A stretch of 64,000 nucleotides of DNA, taken from the NCBI GenBank assembly GCA_025927765.1, contig JAICKU010000005.1:33200-97199 (forward strand), given 5' to 3'. The notes under the pieces are model-generated. The model saw only the letters and a list, made by a program, of their open reading frames with translations, was not told the DNA's origin and made no database searches. Made by a program: the position numbers and the translations under genes. Numbering within the stretch: the first letter of the stretch is position 1; every line of letters begins with the position of its first letter. This stretch comes from Burkholderiales bacterium (GTDB taxonomy: Bacteria > Pseudomonadota > Gammaproteobacteria > Burkholderiales > Casimicrobiaceae). Shown here in pieces: positions 44,676 to 55,192 of this stretch.

Positions 44676-45446
44676 ATGAGCGGACCGGTGCCCGTATCGC
44701 TCGTCGTGATCACGCGCGACGCCGCGGCCGACATCGCCGAGTGCCTGATGTCGGCGCCGTTTTGCGCCGATGCGCTCGTCGTGGATTCGGGGAGCGGCGA
44801 TCATACCGTAGAGGCGGCGCGCAACGCCGGCGCCCGGGTCATCACCCGCGCGTTCGTCGGCTTCGGTGCGCAGAAGCAGTTCGCCGTCGACGAGGCGCGG
44901 CACGACTGGGTGCTGTCTCTCGACGCCGACGAGCGGCTGTCGCCCCAGCTGCGCGAATCGATCGTCACGCTGTTCACGCAGGGCGAACCGCCGCACGCCG
45001 CCTACGCGCTCGCGCGCCGCAATCGCTTCCTCGGCCGCTGGCTTGCGCACGGCGAAGGCTATCCCGACTGGACGACGCGGCTCTTCGACCGGCGCCGCGC
45101 GCATTGGAGCGACGACCCCGTGCACGAACACGTGATTGCAGACGGACCGGTGGGCCGTCTCGGCGGCGACCTGATGCACACGTCGGCGGAGTCGCTCGAA
45201 CGCTACATCGCCAAGCAGAACCGGTACACGACGCTGCAGGCGAACGCGCTGCACGCGCGCGGCAAGCGCAGCTCGGCGCTCGCGATGGCGACTGCGCCGC
45301 TCGTACGCTTCCTGCGCTTCTACGTGCTGAAGCTGGGCTTCCTCGACGGCGCGGCCGGCTTCGCGCACATCGCGATCGGGGCGTTCGCGAGCTTTTTGAA
45401 GCACGCGAAGCTGCGCGCGCTCGAGCGCGCGGAGCGCGGAGGGTAG
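44676..45446 (+). CDS. Family 2 glycosyltransferase, probable LPS core
   Basis: A 256-residue GT2 enzyme similar to the WaaE/KdtX beta-1,4-glucosyltransferase group. The nucleotide-binding fold begins VSLVVITRDAAADIAECLMS; the metal-binding DxD-like element is SLDADERLS near residue 92 and the conserved family stretch RNRFLGRWL lies near 120. The C-terminus has a short hydrophobic segment (GAAGFAHIAIGAFASFLKHA), typical of membrane-attached WaaE-type enzymes. It is the first gene of a rightward LPS/surface sugar cluster, 4 bases before the epimerase gene. Donor and acceptor are unknown; an LPS inner-core role is inferred from the neighbours. Confidence 0.85.
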   Translation: MSGPVPVSLVVITRDAAADIAECLMSAPFCADALVVDSGSGDHTVEAARNAGARVITRAFVGFGAQKQFAVDEARHDWVLSLDADERLSPQLRESIVTLFTQGEPPHAAYALARRNRFLGRWLAHGEGYPDWTTRLFDRRRAHWSDDPVHEHVIADGPVGRLGGDLMHTSAESLERYIAKQNRYTTLQANALHARGKRSSALAMATAPLVRFLRFYVLKLGFLDGAAGFAHIAIGAFASFLKHAKLRALERAERGG

Positions 45447-45450
45447 TTCG

Positions 45451-46458
45451 GTGACAGCGTCCTTTTCCTCGGTGCTCGTCACGGGTGCCGCCGGTTTCAT
45501 CGGCATGCACGTCGCGCATGCACTCGCGGCCGCCGGCACGCGGGTGGTGGGCGTCGACAATTTCGATCCGTACTACGACGTGTCGCTCAAGGAAGCGCGC
45601 ATCGCGACGTTGCGTCCGCTGCCGCAGTTTGCCTTCGAGCGCGTCGACCTCGCCGACAGCGGCGCGTGCGCCGCGCTCTTCGCACGCGGCTTCGGCGCCG
45701 TCGTGCACCTCGCCGCGCAACCGGGCGTGCGGCATTCGCTGAAGCATCCGCAGGCGTACGTGCGCAACAATCTCGTCGCCTTCGGCCACGTGCTCGAAGG
45801 CTGCCGCCACCACGGCGTGAAGCATCTCGTCTACGCGTCGTCGTCGTCGGTGTACGGCGCCAACCACGTGCTGCCGTTCTCGGAGGAGCAGCCGGTCGAC
45901 CATCCGGTGAGCCTCTACGCGGCGACGAAGAAGGCGAACGAGCTGATGGCGCACAGCTACAGCCATCTCTACGGTCTGCCGACGACGGGCCTGCGCTTCT
46001 TCACCGTCTACGGGCCGTGGGGACGCCCCGACCAGGCGCCGATGCTCTTCACGAAGGCGATCGTCGAGGGCCGGCCGATCGACGTGTTCAACGCCGGGCG
46101 GATGCAGCGCGACTTCACCTACGTCGACGACATCGTCGAAGGCGTGCTGCGCGTGCTCGCGCGGCCGCCCGCGCGCGACGCCGACCGCGCGCCGTACGCC
46201 GTGTACAACATCGGCAATCACGAAGCGGTCGAGCTCGAGCGCTTCATCGGCGTCCTCGAGCGCCTGCTCGGCCGCCGCGCGCTGCGCCGCGACCTGCCGA
46301 TGCAGCCGGGCGACGTGCCGGCGACGTACGCGTCGATCGACCGGCTGCAGGCGCTGACCGGGTTCGCGCCACATACGCCGCTCGACGTCGGCCTCGCCCG
46401 CTTCGTCGACTGGTACCTGGACTTTTACGCAGGCGCCCCAGCGCAGCCGGGGTGCTAA
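45451..46458 (+). CDS. NAD-dependent epimerase/dehydratase, UDP-glucuronate 4-epimerase-like
   Basis: A 335-residue extended short-chain dehydrogenase. The NAD-binding motif is [13 protein letters not shown], the catalytic Tyr/Lys pair is in [18 protein letters not shown], and the SSSVYGANH and [15 protein letters not shown] stretches are those of UDP-glucuronate 4-epimerases (UDP-GlcA to UDP-GalA) rather than GalE. GTG 45451 follows the GT2 stop by 4 bases. It leads into rmlBACD with 31 bases between, suggesting one surface-polysaccharide operon. Exact substrate needs comparison with characterised enzymes. Confidence 0.85.
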   Translation: MTASFSSVLVTGAAGFIGMHVAHALAAAGTRVVGVDNFDPYYDVSLKEARIATLRPLPQFAFERVDLADSGACAALFARGFGAVVHLAAQPGVRHSLKHPQAYVRNNLVAFGHVLEGCRHHGVKHLVYASSSSVYGANHVLPFSEEQPVDHPVSLYAATKKANELMAHSYSHLYGLPTTGLRFFTVYGPWGRPDQAPMLFTKAIVEGRPIDVFNAGRMQRDFTYVDDIVEGVLRVLARPPARDADRAPYAVYNIGNHEAVELERFIGVLERLLGRRALRRDLPMQPGDVPATYASIDRLQALTGFAPHTPLDVGLARFVDWYLDFYAGAPAQPGC

Positions 46459-46489
46459 ACTCGGCCCCCTTCGACGCCGCGCAACGTTC

Positions 46490-47536
46490 ATGATTCTCGT
46501 CACCGGCGGCGCCGGATTCATCGGCGCCAACTTCGTGCTCGACTGGTTCGCATGCGAGCACGAACCCGTGGTCAACCTCGACAAGCTCACGTACGCCGGC
46601 AACCTCGGCAGCCTCTCGTCGCTTGCCGGCGACGAACGCCATGTGTTCGTGCGCGGCGACATCGGCGACGCCGACCTCGTGCGCACGCTGCTCGAGCGCC
46701 ATCGGCCGCGCGCCGTCGTCAATTTCGCCGCCGAATCGCACGTCGATCGGTCGATCCACGGCCCGGCTGCGTTCATCGACACCAACGTCGTCGGCACGTT
46801 CGCGCTGCTCGATTGCGTACGCGCATGGTGGAGCGAACAGCCCGCCGACGAGCGCGCAACGTTCCGTTTCCTGCACGTGTCGACCGACGAGGTGTACGGC
46901 TCGCTCGGCCCCGACGATTCCGCGTTCAGCGAAACGACGCCGTATGCGCCGAACAGCCCGTATGCGGCATCGAAGGCATCGTCGGATCATCTGGTACGGG
47001 CGTATCACCACACGTACGGGCTGCCGACGCTCACCACCAACTGCTCGAACAACTACGGCCCGCGGCAGTTTCCCGAGAAGCTCATTCCGCTGATGATCGT
47101 CAACGCGCTCGCAGGCAAGCCGCTGCCGGTGTATGGCGACGGGCGAAACGTGCGCGACTGGCTGTACGTCGGCGATCATTGCAGCGCGATCCGCACGGTA
47201 CTCGCGCACGGACGCGTCGGCGAGACGTACAACGTCGGCGGCAACGCGGAACGCGCGAACATCGACGTCGTGCGCACGGTCTGCCGGCTCGTGCGCGAGC
47301 GGCGCCCGCACGTCGACTGCGAGCGCCTCGTCACGTTCGTCCGCGACCGGCCCGGCCACGACCGCCGTTACGCGATCGACGCCACGAAGATTCGCCGCGA
47401 GCTCGGCTGGACGCCCGCGCACACGTTCGAGACCGGGCTCGCGCGCACGATCGAGTGGTACCTCGACAACGGCGCATGGCTCGCGAGCGTGCAGAACGCG
47501 GAGTACCGGCAGTGGGTCGAGCTCCAATACGCGTGA
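46490..47536 (+). CDS. rmlB: dTDP-glucose 4,6-dehydratase
   Basis: RmlB converts dTDP-glucose to dTDP-4-keto-6-deoxyglucose, the second step to dTDP-L-rhamnose. The 348 residues start with [16 protein letters not shown] (NAD site). The active site is in [13 protein letters not shown], which contains the Asp-Glu pair specific to RmlB, and [20 protein letters not shown] (Tyr/Lys), followed by [20 protein letters not shown]. It is 31 bases after the epimerase and 4 bases before rmlA. Confidence 0.96.
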   Translation: MILVTGGAGFIGANFVLDWFACEHEPVVNLDKLTYAGNLGSLSSLAGDERHVFVRGDIGDADLVRTLLERHRPRAVVNFAAESHVDRSIHGPAAFIDTNVVGTFALLDCVRAWWSEQPADERATFRFLHVSTDEVYGSLGPDDSAFSETTPYAPNSPYAASKASSDHLVRAYHHTYGLPTLTTNCSNNYGPRQFPEKLIPLMIVNALAGKPLPVYGDGRNVRDWLYVGDHCSAIRTVLAHGRVGETYNVGGNAERANIDVVRTVCRLVRERRPHVDCERLVTFVRDRPGHDRRYAIDATKIRRELGWTPAHTFETGLARTIEWYLDNGAWLASVQNAEYRQWVELQYA

Positions 47537-47540
47537 ATCC

Positions 47541-48428
47541 ATGACGCGCAAGGGCATCATCCTCGCCGGCGGCTCCGGCACGCGGCTCTTTCCGGTCACG
47601 CAGGTCGTGTCGAAGCAGCTGCTGCCGGTGTACGACAAGCCGATGATCTACTACCCGCTGTCGACGCTGATGCTCGCCGGCATCCGGGACATCCTGCTCA
47701 TCTCGACGCCCGACGACACGCCGCGCTTCGTGCAGCTCCTGGGCGACGGCGCCCGCTTCGGCCTGTCGATCTCGTACGCGGTGCAGCCGTCGCCCGACGG
47801 CCTCGCGCAGGCATTCGTCATCGGCCGCGAGTTCGTCGGCCGCGACGCCGCGGCGCTCGTGCTGGGCGACAACATCTTCTACGGTCACGACCTGCAGCCG
47901 CAGCTCGAGCGGGCATGCGCGCAAACCGCGGGCGCGACGATCTTCGCGTATCCGGTCGCCGATCCGGAGCGTTACGGCGTCGCCGAATTCGATGCGCACG
48001 GCCACGTGACGAGCCTCGAGGAGAAGCCGGCCGCGCCTAAATCGCGCTACGCGGTGACGGGCCTCTATTTCTACGACAACCGCGTGCTCGACGTCGCCGC
48101 GTCGCTCGCGCCGTCGGCGCGCGGCGAGCTCGAGATCACCGACGTGAACCGGCGCTACCTCGAATGGGGCGAGCTCGCGTGCGAGTTGATGGGCCGCGGC
48201 ATGGCGTGGCTCGACACCGGCACGCACGAATCGCTGCTCGAGGCGTCGCAGTACATCGAGACGATCGAGCGCCGGCAGGGGCTGAAGATCGCCTGCCCCG
48301 AGGAGATCGCATACCGCATGCGCTACATCGACGCCGGGCAGCTCGAGAAGCTCGCCGCGACGATGGCGAAGAACGGCTACGGTCGCTATCTGCTGCGCCT
48401 GCTCGAAGAGGGGCCGCTGCCGGGATGA
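47541..48428 (+). CDS. rmlA: Glucose-1-phosphate thymidylyltransferase
   Basis: RmlA makes dTDP-glucose from glucose 1-phosphate and dTTP, the first step to dTDP-rhamnose. The 295 residues begin [20 protein letters not shown], the nucleotidyltransferase signature, followed by [20 protein letters not shown] and [14 protein letters not shown]. The [12 protein letters not shown] stretch holds the catalytic metal Asp. The length is typical. The stop overlaps the rmlC ATG by four bases. Confidence 0.97.
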   Translation: MTRKGIILAGGSGTRLFPVTQVVSKQLLPVYDKPMIYYPLSTLMLAGIRDILLISTPDDTPRFVQLLGDGARFGLSISYAVQPSPDGLAQAFVIGREFVGRDAAALVLGDNIFYGHDLQPQLERACAQTAGATIFAYPVADPERYGVAEFDAHGHVTSLEEKPAAPKSRYAVTGLYFYDNRVLDVAASLAPSARGELEITDVNRRYLEWGELACELMGRGMAWLDTGTHESLLEASQYIETIERRQGLKIACPEEIAYRMRYIDAGQLEKLAATMAKNGYGRYLLRLLEEGPLPG

Positions 48429-48967
48429 AGGTTGCCCCCACCGCGATCGCCGATGTGTGCGTGATCGAGCCGCGCGTGTTCGAAGATGAGCGCGGCTTCT
48501 TCTTCGAAAGCTACAACCGGCGCGCATTGCAGGCGGCCGGCATCGACGCCGCGTTCGTGCAGGACAATCATTCGCGCTCGCGACGCGGCGTGCTGCGCGG
48601 CCTGCACTACCAGATCGAGCATGCGCAGGGCAAGCTCGTGCGCGTGATCGAGGGCGAAGTCTACGACGTGGCCGTCGACCTGCGCCGCCGCTCGCCGACG
48701 TTCGGGCGGCACGTCGGCGTGAACCTGTCGGCGGCGAATCGCCGCATGCTCTACATTCCTCCGGGCTTCGCGCACGGCTTTCTCGTCGTGTCCGACGCCG
48801 CCGAGTTCCTGTACAAGACCACCGACTACTGGTATCCGGAGCACGAGCGCACGTTGCTGTGGCGCGACCCGGCGCTCGGCATCGCGTGGCCCGACGGCAT
48901 CGAGCCGCTGCTCGCGCCGAAGGATGCAGCCGGCGCGCCGCTCGCGTCGGCCGACGTCTACGACTGA
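48425..48967 (+). CDS. rmlC: dTDP-4-dehydrorhamnose 3,5-epimerase
   Basis: RmlC epimerises the C3 and C5 positions of the keto-deoxy sugar. The 180 residues match the cupin family: [15 protein letters not shown] at the N-terminus, [20 protein letters not shown] with the catalytic His, [15 protein letters not shown], and [20 protein letters not shown]. Translation is coupled to rmlA (ATGA). The rmlD start is 44 bases further on. Confidence 0.95.
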   Translation: MKVAPTAIADVCVIEPRVFEDERGFFFESYNRRALQAAGIDAAFVQDNHSRSRRGVLRGLHYQIEHAQGKLVRVIEGEVYDVAVDLRRRSPTFGRHVGVNLSAANRRMLYIPPGFAHGFLVVSDAAEFLYKTTDYWYPEHERTLLWRDPALGIAWPDGIEPLLAPKDAAGAPLASADVYD

Positions 48968-49011
48968 TCACCTCGACGCGGGCATCGCGCCGGCACGCCA
49001 CGGTTTTCCGC

Positions 49012-49923
49012 TTGCATCCCCGCCGTCCGCGCATTCTCCTGACCGGTGCTTCGGGCCAGCTCGGCCGCGAGCTCGCCAAATGGGTGCGTAGCGTCGGCGA
49101 TTGCATTGCGTGCGATCGCGCAACACTCGACCTCGCCGATCACGCGGCGATCGCGGCGAAGGTGCGTAGCGTCGCCCCCGACGTGATCATCAATGCGGCC
49201 GCCTACACCGCCGTCGATCGCGCCGAGGACGAACGCGACAAGGCGTTCGCGATCAACGCGCATGCAGTGGGCGTGCTTGCCGACGAGGCGAAGCGCGCGA
49301 ACGCGCTCCTCGTCCACTACTCGACCGACTACGTGTTCGACGGCGAGCGCGAGCACCCCTACGACGAGGCTGCGCCCGTGAATCCGCAGAACGTCTACGG
49401 CGCCAGCAAGCTCGCGGGCGAGCAGGCGATCGCATCGTCGGGTGCGCGCGCGATCGTGATGCGCACGAGCTGGGTGTACGCCCGCCATGGCGCGAATTTC
49501 CTGATGACGATGCAGCGCCTCGCACGCACGCGACCCGAGATTCGCGTGGTCGCCGACCAGCGCGGCGTACCGAACTGGAGCCGCTGGCTCGCAAGGTCGA
49601 CGGTGCAGATGCTCGGCAACGGCATCGCCGATCTGCGCGAACGAAGCGGCCTGTACCATCTCAGCGCGCGCGGAAGCACGACGTGGCACGGCTTCGCCTC
49701 GGCGATCCTCGCCGATCAGCCGAACGTCCGCGTCACGCCGATCACGACCGCCGACTATCCCACGCCTGCGCGGCGGCCGCGCCATTCGGTGCTCGACGCG
49801 TCGCATTTCGCGCGCACGTTCGACGTGGTACTTCCCGATTGGCAAATGCTTCTGAACCAATGCCTGCACGAAGCCGGCGAACCGGACGCTGCAGGCCTGT
49901 CGACCTCGAGGAACATCGGATGA
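49012..49923 (+). CDS. rmlD: dTDP-4-dehydrorhamnose reductase
   Basis: RmlD reduces dTDP-4-keto-rhamnose to dTDP-L-rhamnose. The 303 residues show the cofactor motif LLTGASGQLGRELA, INAAAYTAVDRAEDE, STDYVFDGEREHPYDE and the YGASKLAGEQA catalytic pair. Because no ATG or GTG lies just upstream of the cofactor motif, the start is probably TTG at 49012, ten residues before it; this is a guess. With rmlBAC it completes the dTDP-L-rhamnose pathway, used for O-antigen or exopolysaccharide. The stop overlaps the next ATG. Confidence 0.93.
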   Translation: MHPRRPRILLTGASGQLGRELAKWVRSVGDCIACDRATLDLADHAAIAAKVRSVAPDVIINAAAYTAVDRAEDERDKAFAINAHAVGVLADEAKRANALLVHYSTDYVFDGEREHPYDEAAPVNPQNVYGASKLAGEQAIASSGARAIVMRTSWVYARHGANFLMTMQRLARTRPEIRVVADQRGVPNWSRWLARSTVQMLGNGIADLRERSGLYHLSARGSTTWHGFASAILADQPNVRVTPITTADYPTPARRPRHSVLDASHFARTFDVVLPDWQMLLNQCLHEAGEPDAAGLSTSRNIG

Positions 49924-51851
49924 CGAAACGCTCACGCCCACTTCGTGCGCTGGCCGGCGCGCTGGCCGCCGCCACGCTGTGGCCGATCGCGGCGCTCGGC
50001 GCCATCACTGCCGTCGGTCCGGCGCAGATGCCGGCCACGGTGCAGAAATCCGCGGGTGCGTCGATGTTGCTCGCACCCGCGGCGCCTTCCTTCACGGTCG
50101 CGCTGCCTGCGCCGACCGACGCCGAGCGCGCGTCGCTGCGCGCCAGGAATGCGACGCCTGCAGCGAGGGGCGGCAAGCCGACATTGAAGGGGCCGCTCGC
50201 GCTCGCCTTTCCGCGCAGCATTCCGGACCCGCGCGCGCGGGTGTCGCTTGGCGATCTGCCGTGGCAGGCGCTTGCCGACGGCCGCCGCGCCGCGAAGATC
50301 GTCGTGACTTCACCCGGCGCCGCCGCGCTGCGCGTCGCGGTGGCCCTGCCCGCGGCCGTGCCCGGCGTCGCGTTCCGCTTCGCGGGCAACGGCGCGACCG
50401 CGCAGGTGTTCGGCCCGACGCCGGCAAGCGCGATCGCCGCCGACACGGCGCGCTTCGGCGAGTCGTGGTCGCCGGTGCTCGATGGCGATGCCGCGACGAT
50501 CGAGGTCGACGTCGACGCCGGCGTCGCACTGCCCGCGACCACGCTCACGCTCGCGCGCATCTCGCATCAGGTCGTCGCACCCGCGTCGCTGCAGAAGCTC
50601 GACGCGAAGGCGGTGCAGGACATCGGCACGTCGGGCCCGTGCGAGGTCGACATCGCCTGCGTGACACCGCGCACCGATGCGCTCGTCGCGGCCGCGAAGG
50701 CGGTGGCGGCGATCGAGTTCATGCAGGCCGACGGTTACACCTACCTTTGCACGGGCCAGCTCCTGAACGATTCGCGCTCGTCGAACACGCCGTACTTCCT
50801 GTCGGCGAACCATTGCCTCGATTCGGCGCTCGCCGCGCGCACGCTCAACACGTACTGGTTCTTCGATGCGATCGCGTGCGGCAGCAAGGCCGTGCCCGCG
50901 TACGTGCAACAGGCGTCAGGGGCGACGATGCTCGCGCGCAGCGTCGACTGGGATTGGTCGCTCGTGCGTCTCGACGCACCGCCGCCCGGCGGCGCGACGT
51001 TCTCGGCGTGGCGCGCCGACCCCGTGCCGGCGTTCACGCCAATCAACGTGCTGCATCATCCGCAGGGCGACCTCAAGAAATGGAGCGCGGGCACGGCGAT
51101 CGGATACCAGCTCTACACCGACGGCTCGAGCTTCGCGCAGGTGCAGTACGGGCAGGGCACGACCGAGCCGGGATCGAGCGGCGCGGGCCTGCTCACGCTG
51201 AACGCCGCGGGCTTCTACGAAGTGCGCGGCGGCTTGTGGCGCGGCGCGGCGTCGTGCCAGAACCCGAGCGGCATCGACGAATACTCGCGGCTCGATTCGT
51301 TGCTGCCGCTCACGCGCCAGTACCTGACGCCCGATAGCCCGGGAACACCCGGCACGGCCGTCGCCGTCGAGTTCTACGACGCCACGCTCGATCATTACTT
51401 CATGACGAGCAGCGCGGCCGAGATCGGCGATCTCGAATCGGGCGTGCACCCGGGCTGGGAGCGCACGGGCCTCACCTTCCTTACCTATCAGGCGCAGGCG
51501 CCGGGCACCAATCCGGTCTGCCGCTTCTACCGGACGCCGGGCTTCGGCGATTCGCATTTCTATTCGGCGAGCCCGAGCGAATGCCAGGCCGTGATCGACA
51601 ATCCGGCGAAATATCCGGGGTGGACGTTCGAAAGCGCGAACGTGTTCTACATGACGCTGCCCGATCCGGTCACGGGCGCGTGTGCGAGCGGCACGCAACC
51701 GATCTGGCGCTTCTTCAACCAGAAGACGACGAACCACCGCTATACGGCCGATCACGGGACGCGCGACGACATGCGTGCGGATCCGGCGACGTGGATCCCC
51801 GAAGGCTACGGGCCCGACGACGTGATCATGTGCGCACCGGTGGGGAGCTGA
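49920..51851 (+). CDS. Secreted trypsin-like serine protease with C-terminal DUF5648-type repeats
   Basis: A 643-residue exported protein. The signal peptide (ALAGALAAATLWPIAALGA) is followed by a pro/N-domain of about 230 residues and a chymotrypsin-fold catalytic domain of the lysyl-endopeptidase kind. The triad is plausible: His in YFLSANHCLDSA (near 297), Asp in WDWSLVRLD (near 344), Ser in EPGSSGAGLL (near 417). A disulfide-rich segment (CEVDIACVTP) precedes it. The C-terminal 160 residues have three repeats of about 45 residues: FYDATLDHYFMTSSAAEI, CRFYRTPGFGDSHFYSAS and WRFFNQKTTNHRYTADH, matching DUF5648. The ATG overlaps the rmlD stop. A polysaccharide operon carrying a coupled secreted protease is unusual. 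Confidence 0.85.
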   Translation: MTKRSRPLRALAGALAAATLWPIAALGAITAVGPAQMPATVQKSAGASMLLAPAAPSFTVALPAPTDAERASLRARNATPAARGGKPTLKGPLALAFPRSIPDPRARVSLGDLPWQALADGRRAAKIVVTSPGAAALRVAVALPAAVPGVAFRFAGNGATAQVFGPTPASAIAADTARFGESWSPVLDGDAATIEVDVDAGVALPATTLTLARISHQVVAPASLQKLDAKAVQDIGTSGPCEVDIACVTPRTDALVAAAKAVAAIEFMQADGYTYLCTGQLLNDSRSSNTPYFLSANHCLDSALAARTLNTYWFFDAIACGSKAVPAYVQQASGATMLARSVDWDWSLVRLDAPPPGGATFSAWRADPVPAFTPINVLHHPQGDLKKWSAGTAIGYQLYTDGSSFAQVQYGQGTTEPGSSGAGLLTLNAAGFYEVRGGLWRGAASCQNPSGIDEYSRLDSLLPLTRQYLTPDSPGTPGTAVAVEFYDATLDHYFMTSSAAEIGDLESGVHPGWERTGLTFLTYQAQAPGTNPVCRFYRTPGFGDSHFYSASPSECQAVIDNPAKYPGWTFESANVFYMTLPDPVTGACASGTQPIWRFFNQKTTNHRYTADHGTRDDMRADPATWIPEGYGPDDVIMCAPVGS

Positions 51852-51906
51852 GCGCGCAGTCGAGGCGCGCGCGAGCCGGCGGCCCGCGCGCCCGTCCCGC
51901 GAGCGG

Positions 51907-52581
51907 CTACGGCGTGGCCGCGGATTCCCGAAGACCCATCGCGTAGTCGGCAACGGCCTTCATTTCGTCGTCGGTCATGCCGCTCGCGATCGTGAACATG
52001 ATGTGGCCGTTCACGTCCTTGCCCGCCTTGTCGTTGCCGCGCTCGCCCGCCTTGAACGCCTTCAACTGCGCGTACAGGTAATCGCCGTATTGGCCGGCGA
52101 GCCGAGGATAGTTCTTCGGAACGCCAACGCCGGTCGGCGAATGGCATCCGGCGCACGCCGGCACGTTCTGCGCGCTGTTGCCACCCCGCCACAGGTGCTG
52201 GCCCGCCTTCGCGAGCGTCGCGTCCTTCGCGGCGAGTCCCTTCGGCTTCTGCTGCGAAAAGTACACGCCGATGGCCTTCATTTCGGCGTCGGTCAGCGGC
52301 GCCGCCATCGCCTGCATCGTCGGGTTCGTGCGGATGCCCGCCTTGAAATGCATCAATTGCAGGGTGATATAGTCGGCGATCTGTCCCGAGAGGTTGGGAT
52401 TGGCGGGCACCGCGCTGTTGCCATCGGCGCCGTGGCACGCTGCGCATACCGTCGTCACGATCTGCTTCGCCCGCTCGAGATCGGGCGCGCCCGCTGCCGG
52501 CTTGGCTGCTTCCTGCGAGAGAGCGGCGGTGGAAATCACGGCGGTCGCGGCTGCGAACGCGTAGCGCCAGATACGGGTCAT
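51907..52581 (-). CDS. Di-haem cytochrome c4
   Basis: A 224-residue periplasmic cytochrome with signal peptide (MTRIWRYAFAAATAVISTAA) and two CxxCH haem sites, CAACH in the first half (near 46) and CAGCH in the second (near 148), plus Met ligand candidates in each half. Such c4 cytochromes shuttle electrons to terminal oxidases. It is convergent with the protease and divergent from engB, an arrangement shared by many betaproteobacteria. ATG 52581 places the signal peptide correctly; longer frames upstream lack it. Confidence 0.9.
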   Translation of the reverse strand: MTRIWRYAFAAATAVISTAALSQEAAKPAAGAPDLERAKQIVTTVCAACHGADGNSAVPANPNLSGQIADYITLQLMHFKAGIRTNPTMQAMAAPLTDAEMKAIGVYFSQQKPKGLAAKDATLAKAGQHLWRGGNSAQNVPACAGCHSPTGVGVPKNYPRLAGQYGDYLYAQLKAFKAGERGNDKAGKDVNGHIMFTIASGMTDDEMKAVADYAMGLRESAATP

Positions 52582-52659
52582 GAACGCGGGCTCCAGGATA
52601 GGTGCGCCATCGACGCGCGTGCGCGCGCGCCTGCCGGCGTGGACGTTGCGAAGTCGCAT

Positions 52660-53331
52660 ATGAAAAAACGGGCTATTGTAGCGGAGCGACCTTCGCCGGC
52701 CGGAAGCGCGGATTCACGACGCCCTCCGGGTCCGCTCGAGCACGCGACGTTCGTGATCGGCGCTGCGGCGCCTTCGCAGCTGCCGGGCGAGGGCGCACGC
52801 GAGGTCGCATTCGCCGGCCGCTCGAATGCCGGCAAGTCGAGCGCCATCAACGCTCTCGCGCGGCAGACACGGCTCGCGCACGCGAGCCGCACGCCGGGAC
52901 GCACGCGGCAGATCAACTTCTTTCGCCTGCGCAACGCCGGCCTCGTCGCCGACCTGCCGGGTTACGGCTACGCAGCGGTGCCGCAGGCGCAAAAGCGCAC
53001 GTGGCAGGATTTGCTCTGGACGTACGTCACGTCGCGCTCGACGCTGATCGGGCTGGTGCTGATCGTCGACGCGCGCCACGGCCTGAAGGCGCTCGACGCC
53101 GATCTCCTCGCCGCGTTCCTGCCTTCCGGACGGCCGGTGATGATCCTCGCCACGAAGATCGACAAGCTGAACGTCGCCGAGGGGCGCGCAAGCGTCGCGG
53201 CGATCGAACGCGCGCTCGCCGAAGCGTTCGGCGCTGCGTCGAGCAACGTCACGGTGATCGCATTCTCCGCGACCGCGCGCCGCGGTGTCGCCGAGGCCGA
53301 CGAGGTGCTGCGGCGGTGGTTCGAGTCATGA
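52660..53331 (+). CDS. engB: Ribosome-assembly GTPase EngB (YihA/YsxC)
   Basis: A 223-residue GTP-binding protein involved in 50S ribosome assembly. Motifs: G1 GRSNAGKSSAIN, G2 region with RTPGRTRQINFF, G3 DLPGYGYAAV, G4 TKIDKLN and G5 in AFSATARRG. The N-terminus before the G1 motif (about 50 residues) is Ser/Pro/Arg-rich and longer than usual; ATG 52660 lies directly in front of it. It is divergent from cytochrome c4. The stop is followed by the hairpin cluster before hemB. Confidence 0.93.
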   Translation: MKKRAIVAERPSPAGSADSRRPPGPLEHATFVIGAAAPSQLPGEGAREVAFAGRSNAGKSSAINALARQTRLAHASRTPGRTRQINFFRLRNAGLVADLPGYGYAAVPQAQKRTWQDLLWTYVTSRSTLIGLVLIVDARHGLKALDADLLAAFLPSGRPVMILATKIDKLNVAEGRASVAAIERALAEAFGAASSNVTVIAFSATARRGVAEADEVLRRWFES

Positions 53332-53390
53332 GCCGCGCACCCACCAAACGCGAAGGGCGGAGGCTCGTCGTCGAGCGGCGGACGCTGGAT

Positions 53391-53525
53391 AGAAAAAGGC
53401 CCCGCGATCAAGGGGAGTGACGCGGGGCCTCGAAACGCCTTACGCCGGTGCGAAACCGACGCAGGCACCCGCTCAGGGAGGAAAGCGGGAGACGTTCACC
53501 GTCCGCTTGGTGTGACCGAGCCCCG
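53391..53525 (-). ncRNA. Candidate structured RNA, minus strand, upstream of hemB
   Basis: Read on the minus strand, this 135-base stretch has a small hairpin (CACC/GGTG, 53497-53512), then a 6-bp stem CCCGCT/AGCGGG (53468-53489), then a stem of about 12 bp with wobble pairs and one bulge (53437-53466), and finally a 10-bp GC stem followed by five Ts (53397-53430). Such an ordered run ending in an intrinsic terminator looks like a small RNA. No minus-strand protein gene lies upstream. Alternatively the same sequence, as part of the hemB leader on the plus strand, could be an mRNA structure; there the U-tract would be missing. No known Rfam family could be assigned by eye. Confidence 0.35.
53397..53430 (-). 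terminator. Intrinsic terminator of the candidate RNA
   Basis: Stem AGGCCCCGCG (10 bp, perfect) with its partner CGCGGGGCCT around a 14-base loop, followed on the minus strand by TTTTTC. On the plus strand there is no T-run after the hairpin. No minus-strand protein gene ends here. Confidence 0.7.
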
Positions 53526-53531
53526 ATTTGA

Positions 53532-54578
<1,047 letters not shown>

Positions 54579-54598
54579 GCGATCGGGTTCGCTATCCA

Positions 54599-55192
54599 CT
54601 ATCCCTCACCGGCCAGCAATGCTGCGAGCGCGTGGGCATTCATCCGCACTTCGTCGCGCCGGCCCCGCTGCCGCGCGCCGATCGGCGTACGCACGATCAG
54701 TCGCACGTCGCCGCGCGGCGTCTCGATCAGCAGTTCGGGCGCCGCGTGCTGGGCAACGCCCGGGGCGATGCGATAGGCGACGTTGCCGTTGATCAGCTCG
54801 AGCTCGACCTCCTTCGAGTCGTCTGCGACAAGCTCGATGCGGATTTCACTGTGCTCGGTCGCCCAGCCCGCGGCGACGCCACCGGCCAGCATCGGATCGA
54901 ACGCGGCGAGGATGTGCAGCCACTCGAGCGCCTCCTCGCGCTGGCCGCGCAGCATCTCTGCATGCTCGTCGCCGCCGAAGAGCGCGTGGTGCGCGGCGAG
55001 CGCCGTTTCGATTTCGTCGTCGCCCGGGAGCGCAGTGCGCTCCGGCAGCATCAGCTGGCGCACCGCCTTGCGCTTGGCGAGCGACCAGTCGGACAGGCCG
55101 TGCTCGGCGATGAGCCGCGCCGCGACGTCGGCGATTCGCGCACGATTCTGCGCGTCGCGGCTTTGCATGGCCACATCGCGTTGACGGGCCAT
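54599..55192 (-). CDS. Conserved hypothetical protein coupled to mrcA
   Basis: A 197-residue soluble protein, rich in Ala and charged residues, without signal peptide or membrane span. The N-terminal half is helical (SRDAQNRARIADVAARLIAE) and the middle contains HHALFGGDEHAEMLRGQREE; the C-terminal part is beta-rich. I do not recognise a Pfam domain, though similar small genes are seen next to betaproteobacterial mrcA. Its ATG shares one base with the mrcA stop (TGATG), so its translation depends on mrcA. Function is unknown. Confidence 0.7.
   Translation of the reverse strand: MARQRDVAMQSRDAQNRARIADVAARLIAEHGLSDWSLAKRKAVRQLMLPERTALPGDDEIETALAAHHALFGGDEHAEMLRGQREEALEWLHILAAFDPMLAGGVAAGWATEHSEIRIELVADDSKEVELELINGNVAYRIAPGVAQHAAPELLIETPRGDVRLIVRTPIGARQRGRRDEVRMNAHALAALLAGEG

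Noticed and set aside
53440..53490. Cobalamin riboswitch-like text (GGTGCGAAACC, CCCGCTCAGGG) before hemB
   Set aside because: The B12 box and the remaining conserved segments are missing, and the same bases are better explained as hairpins on either strand.
53465..53495. An RNase P-like motif (ggaggaaagcggg)
   Set aside because: The resemblance is limited to a few bases, the rest of the RNA is absent and the 53468-53489 hairpin explains it.
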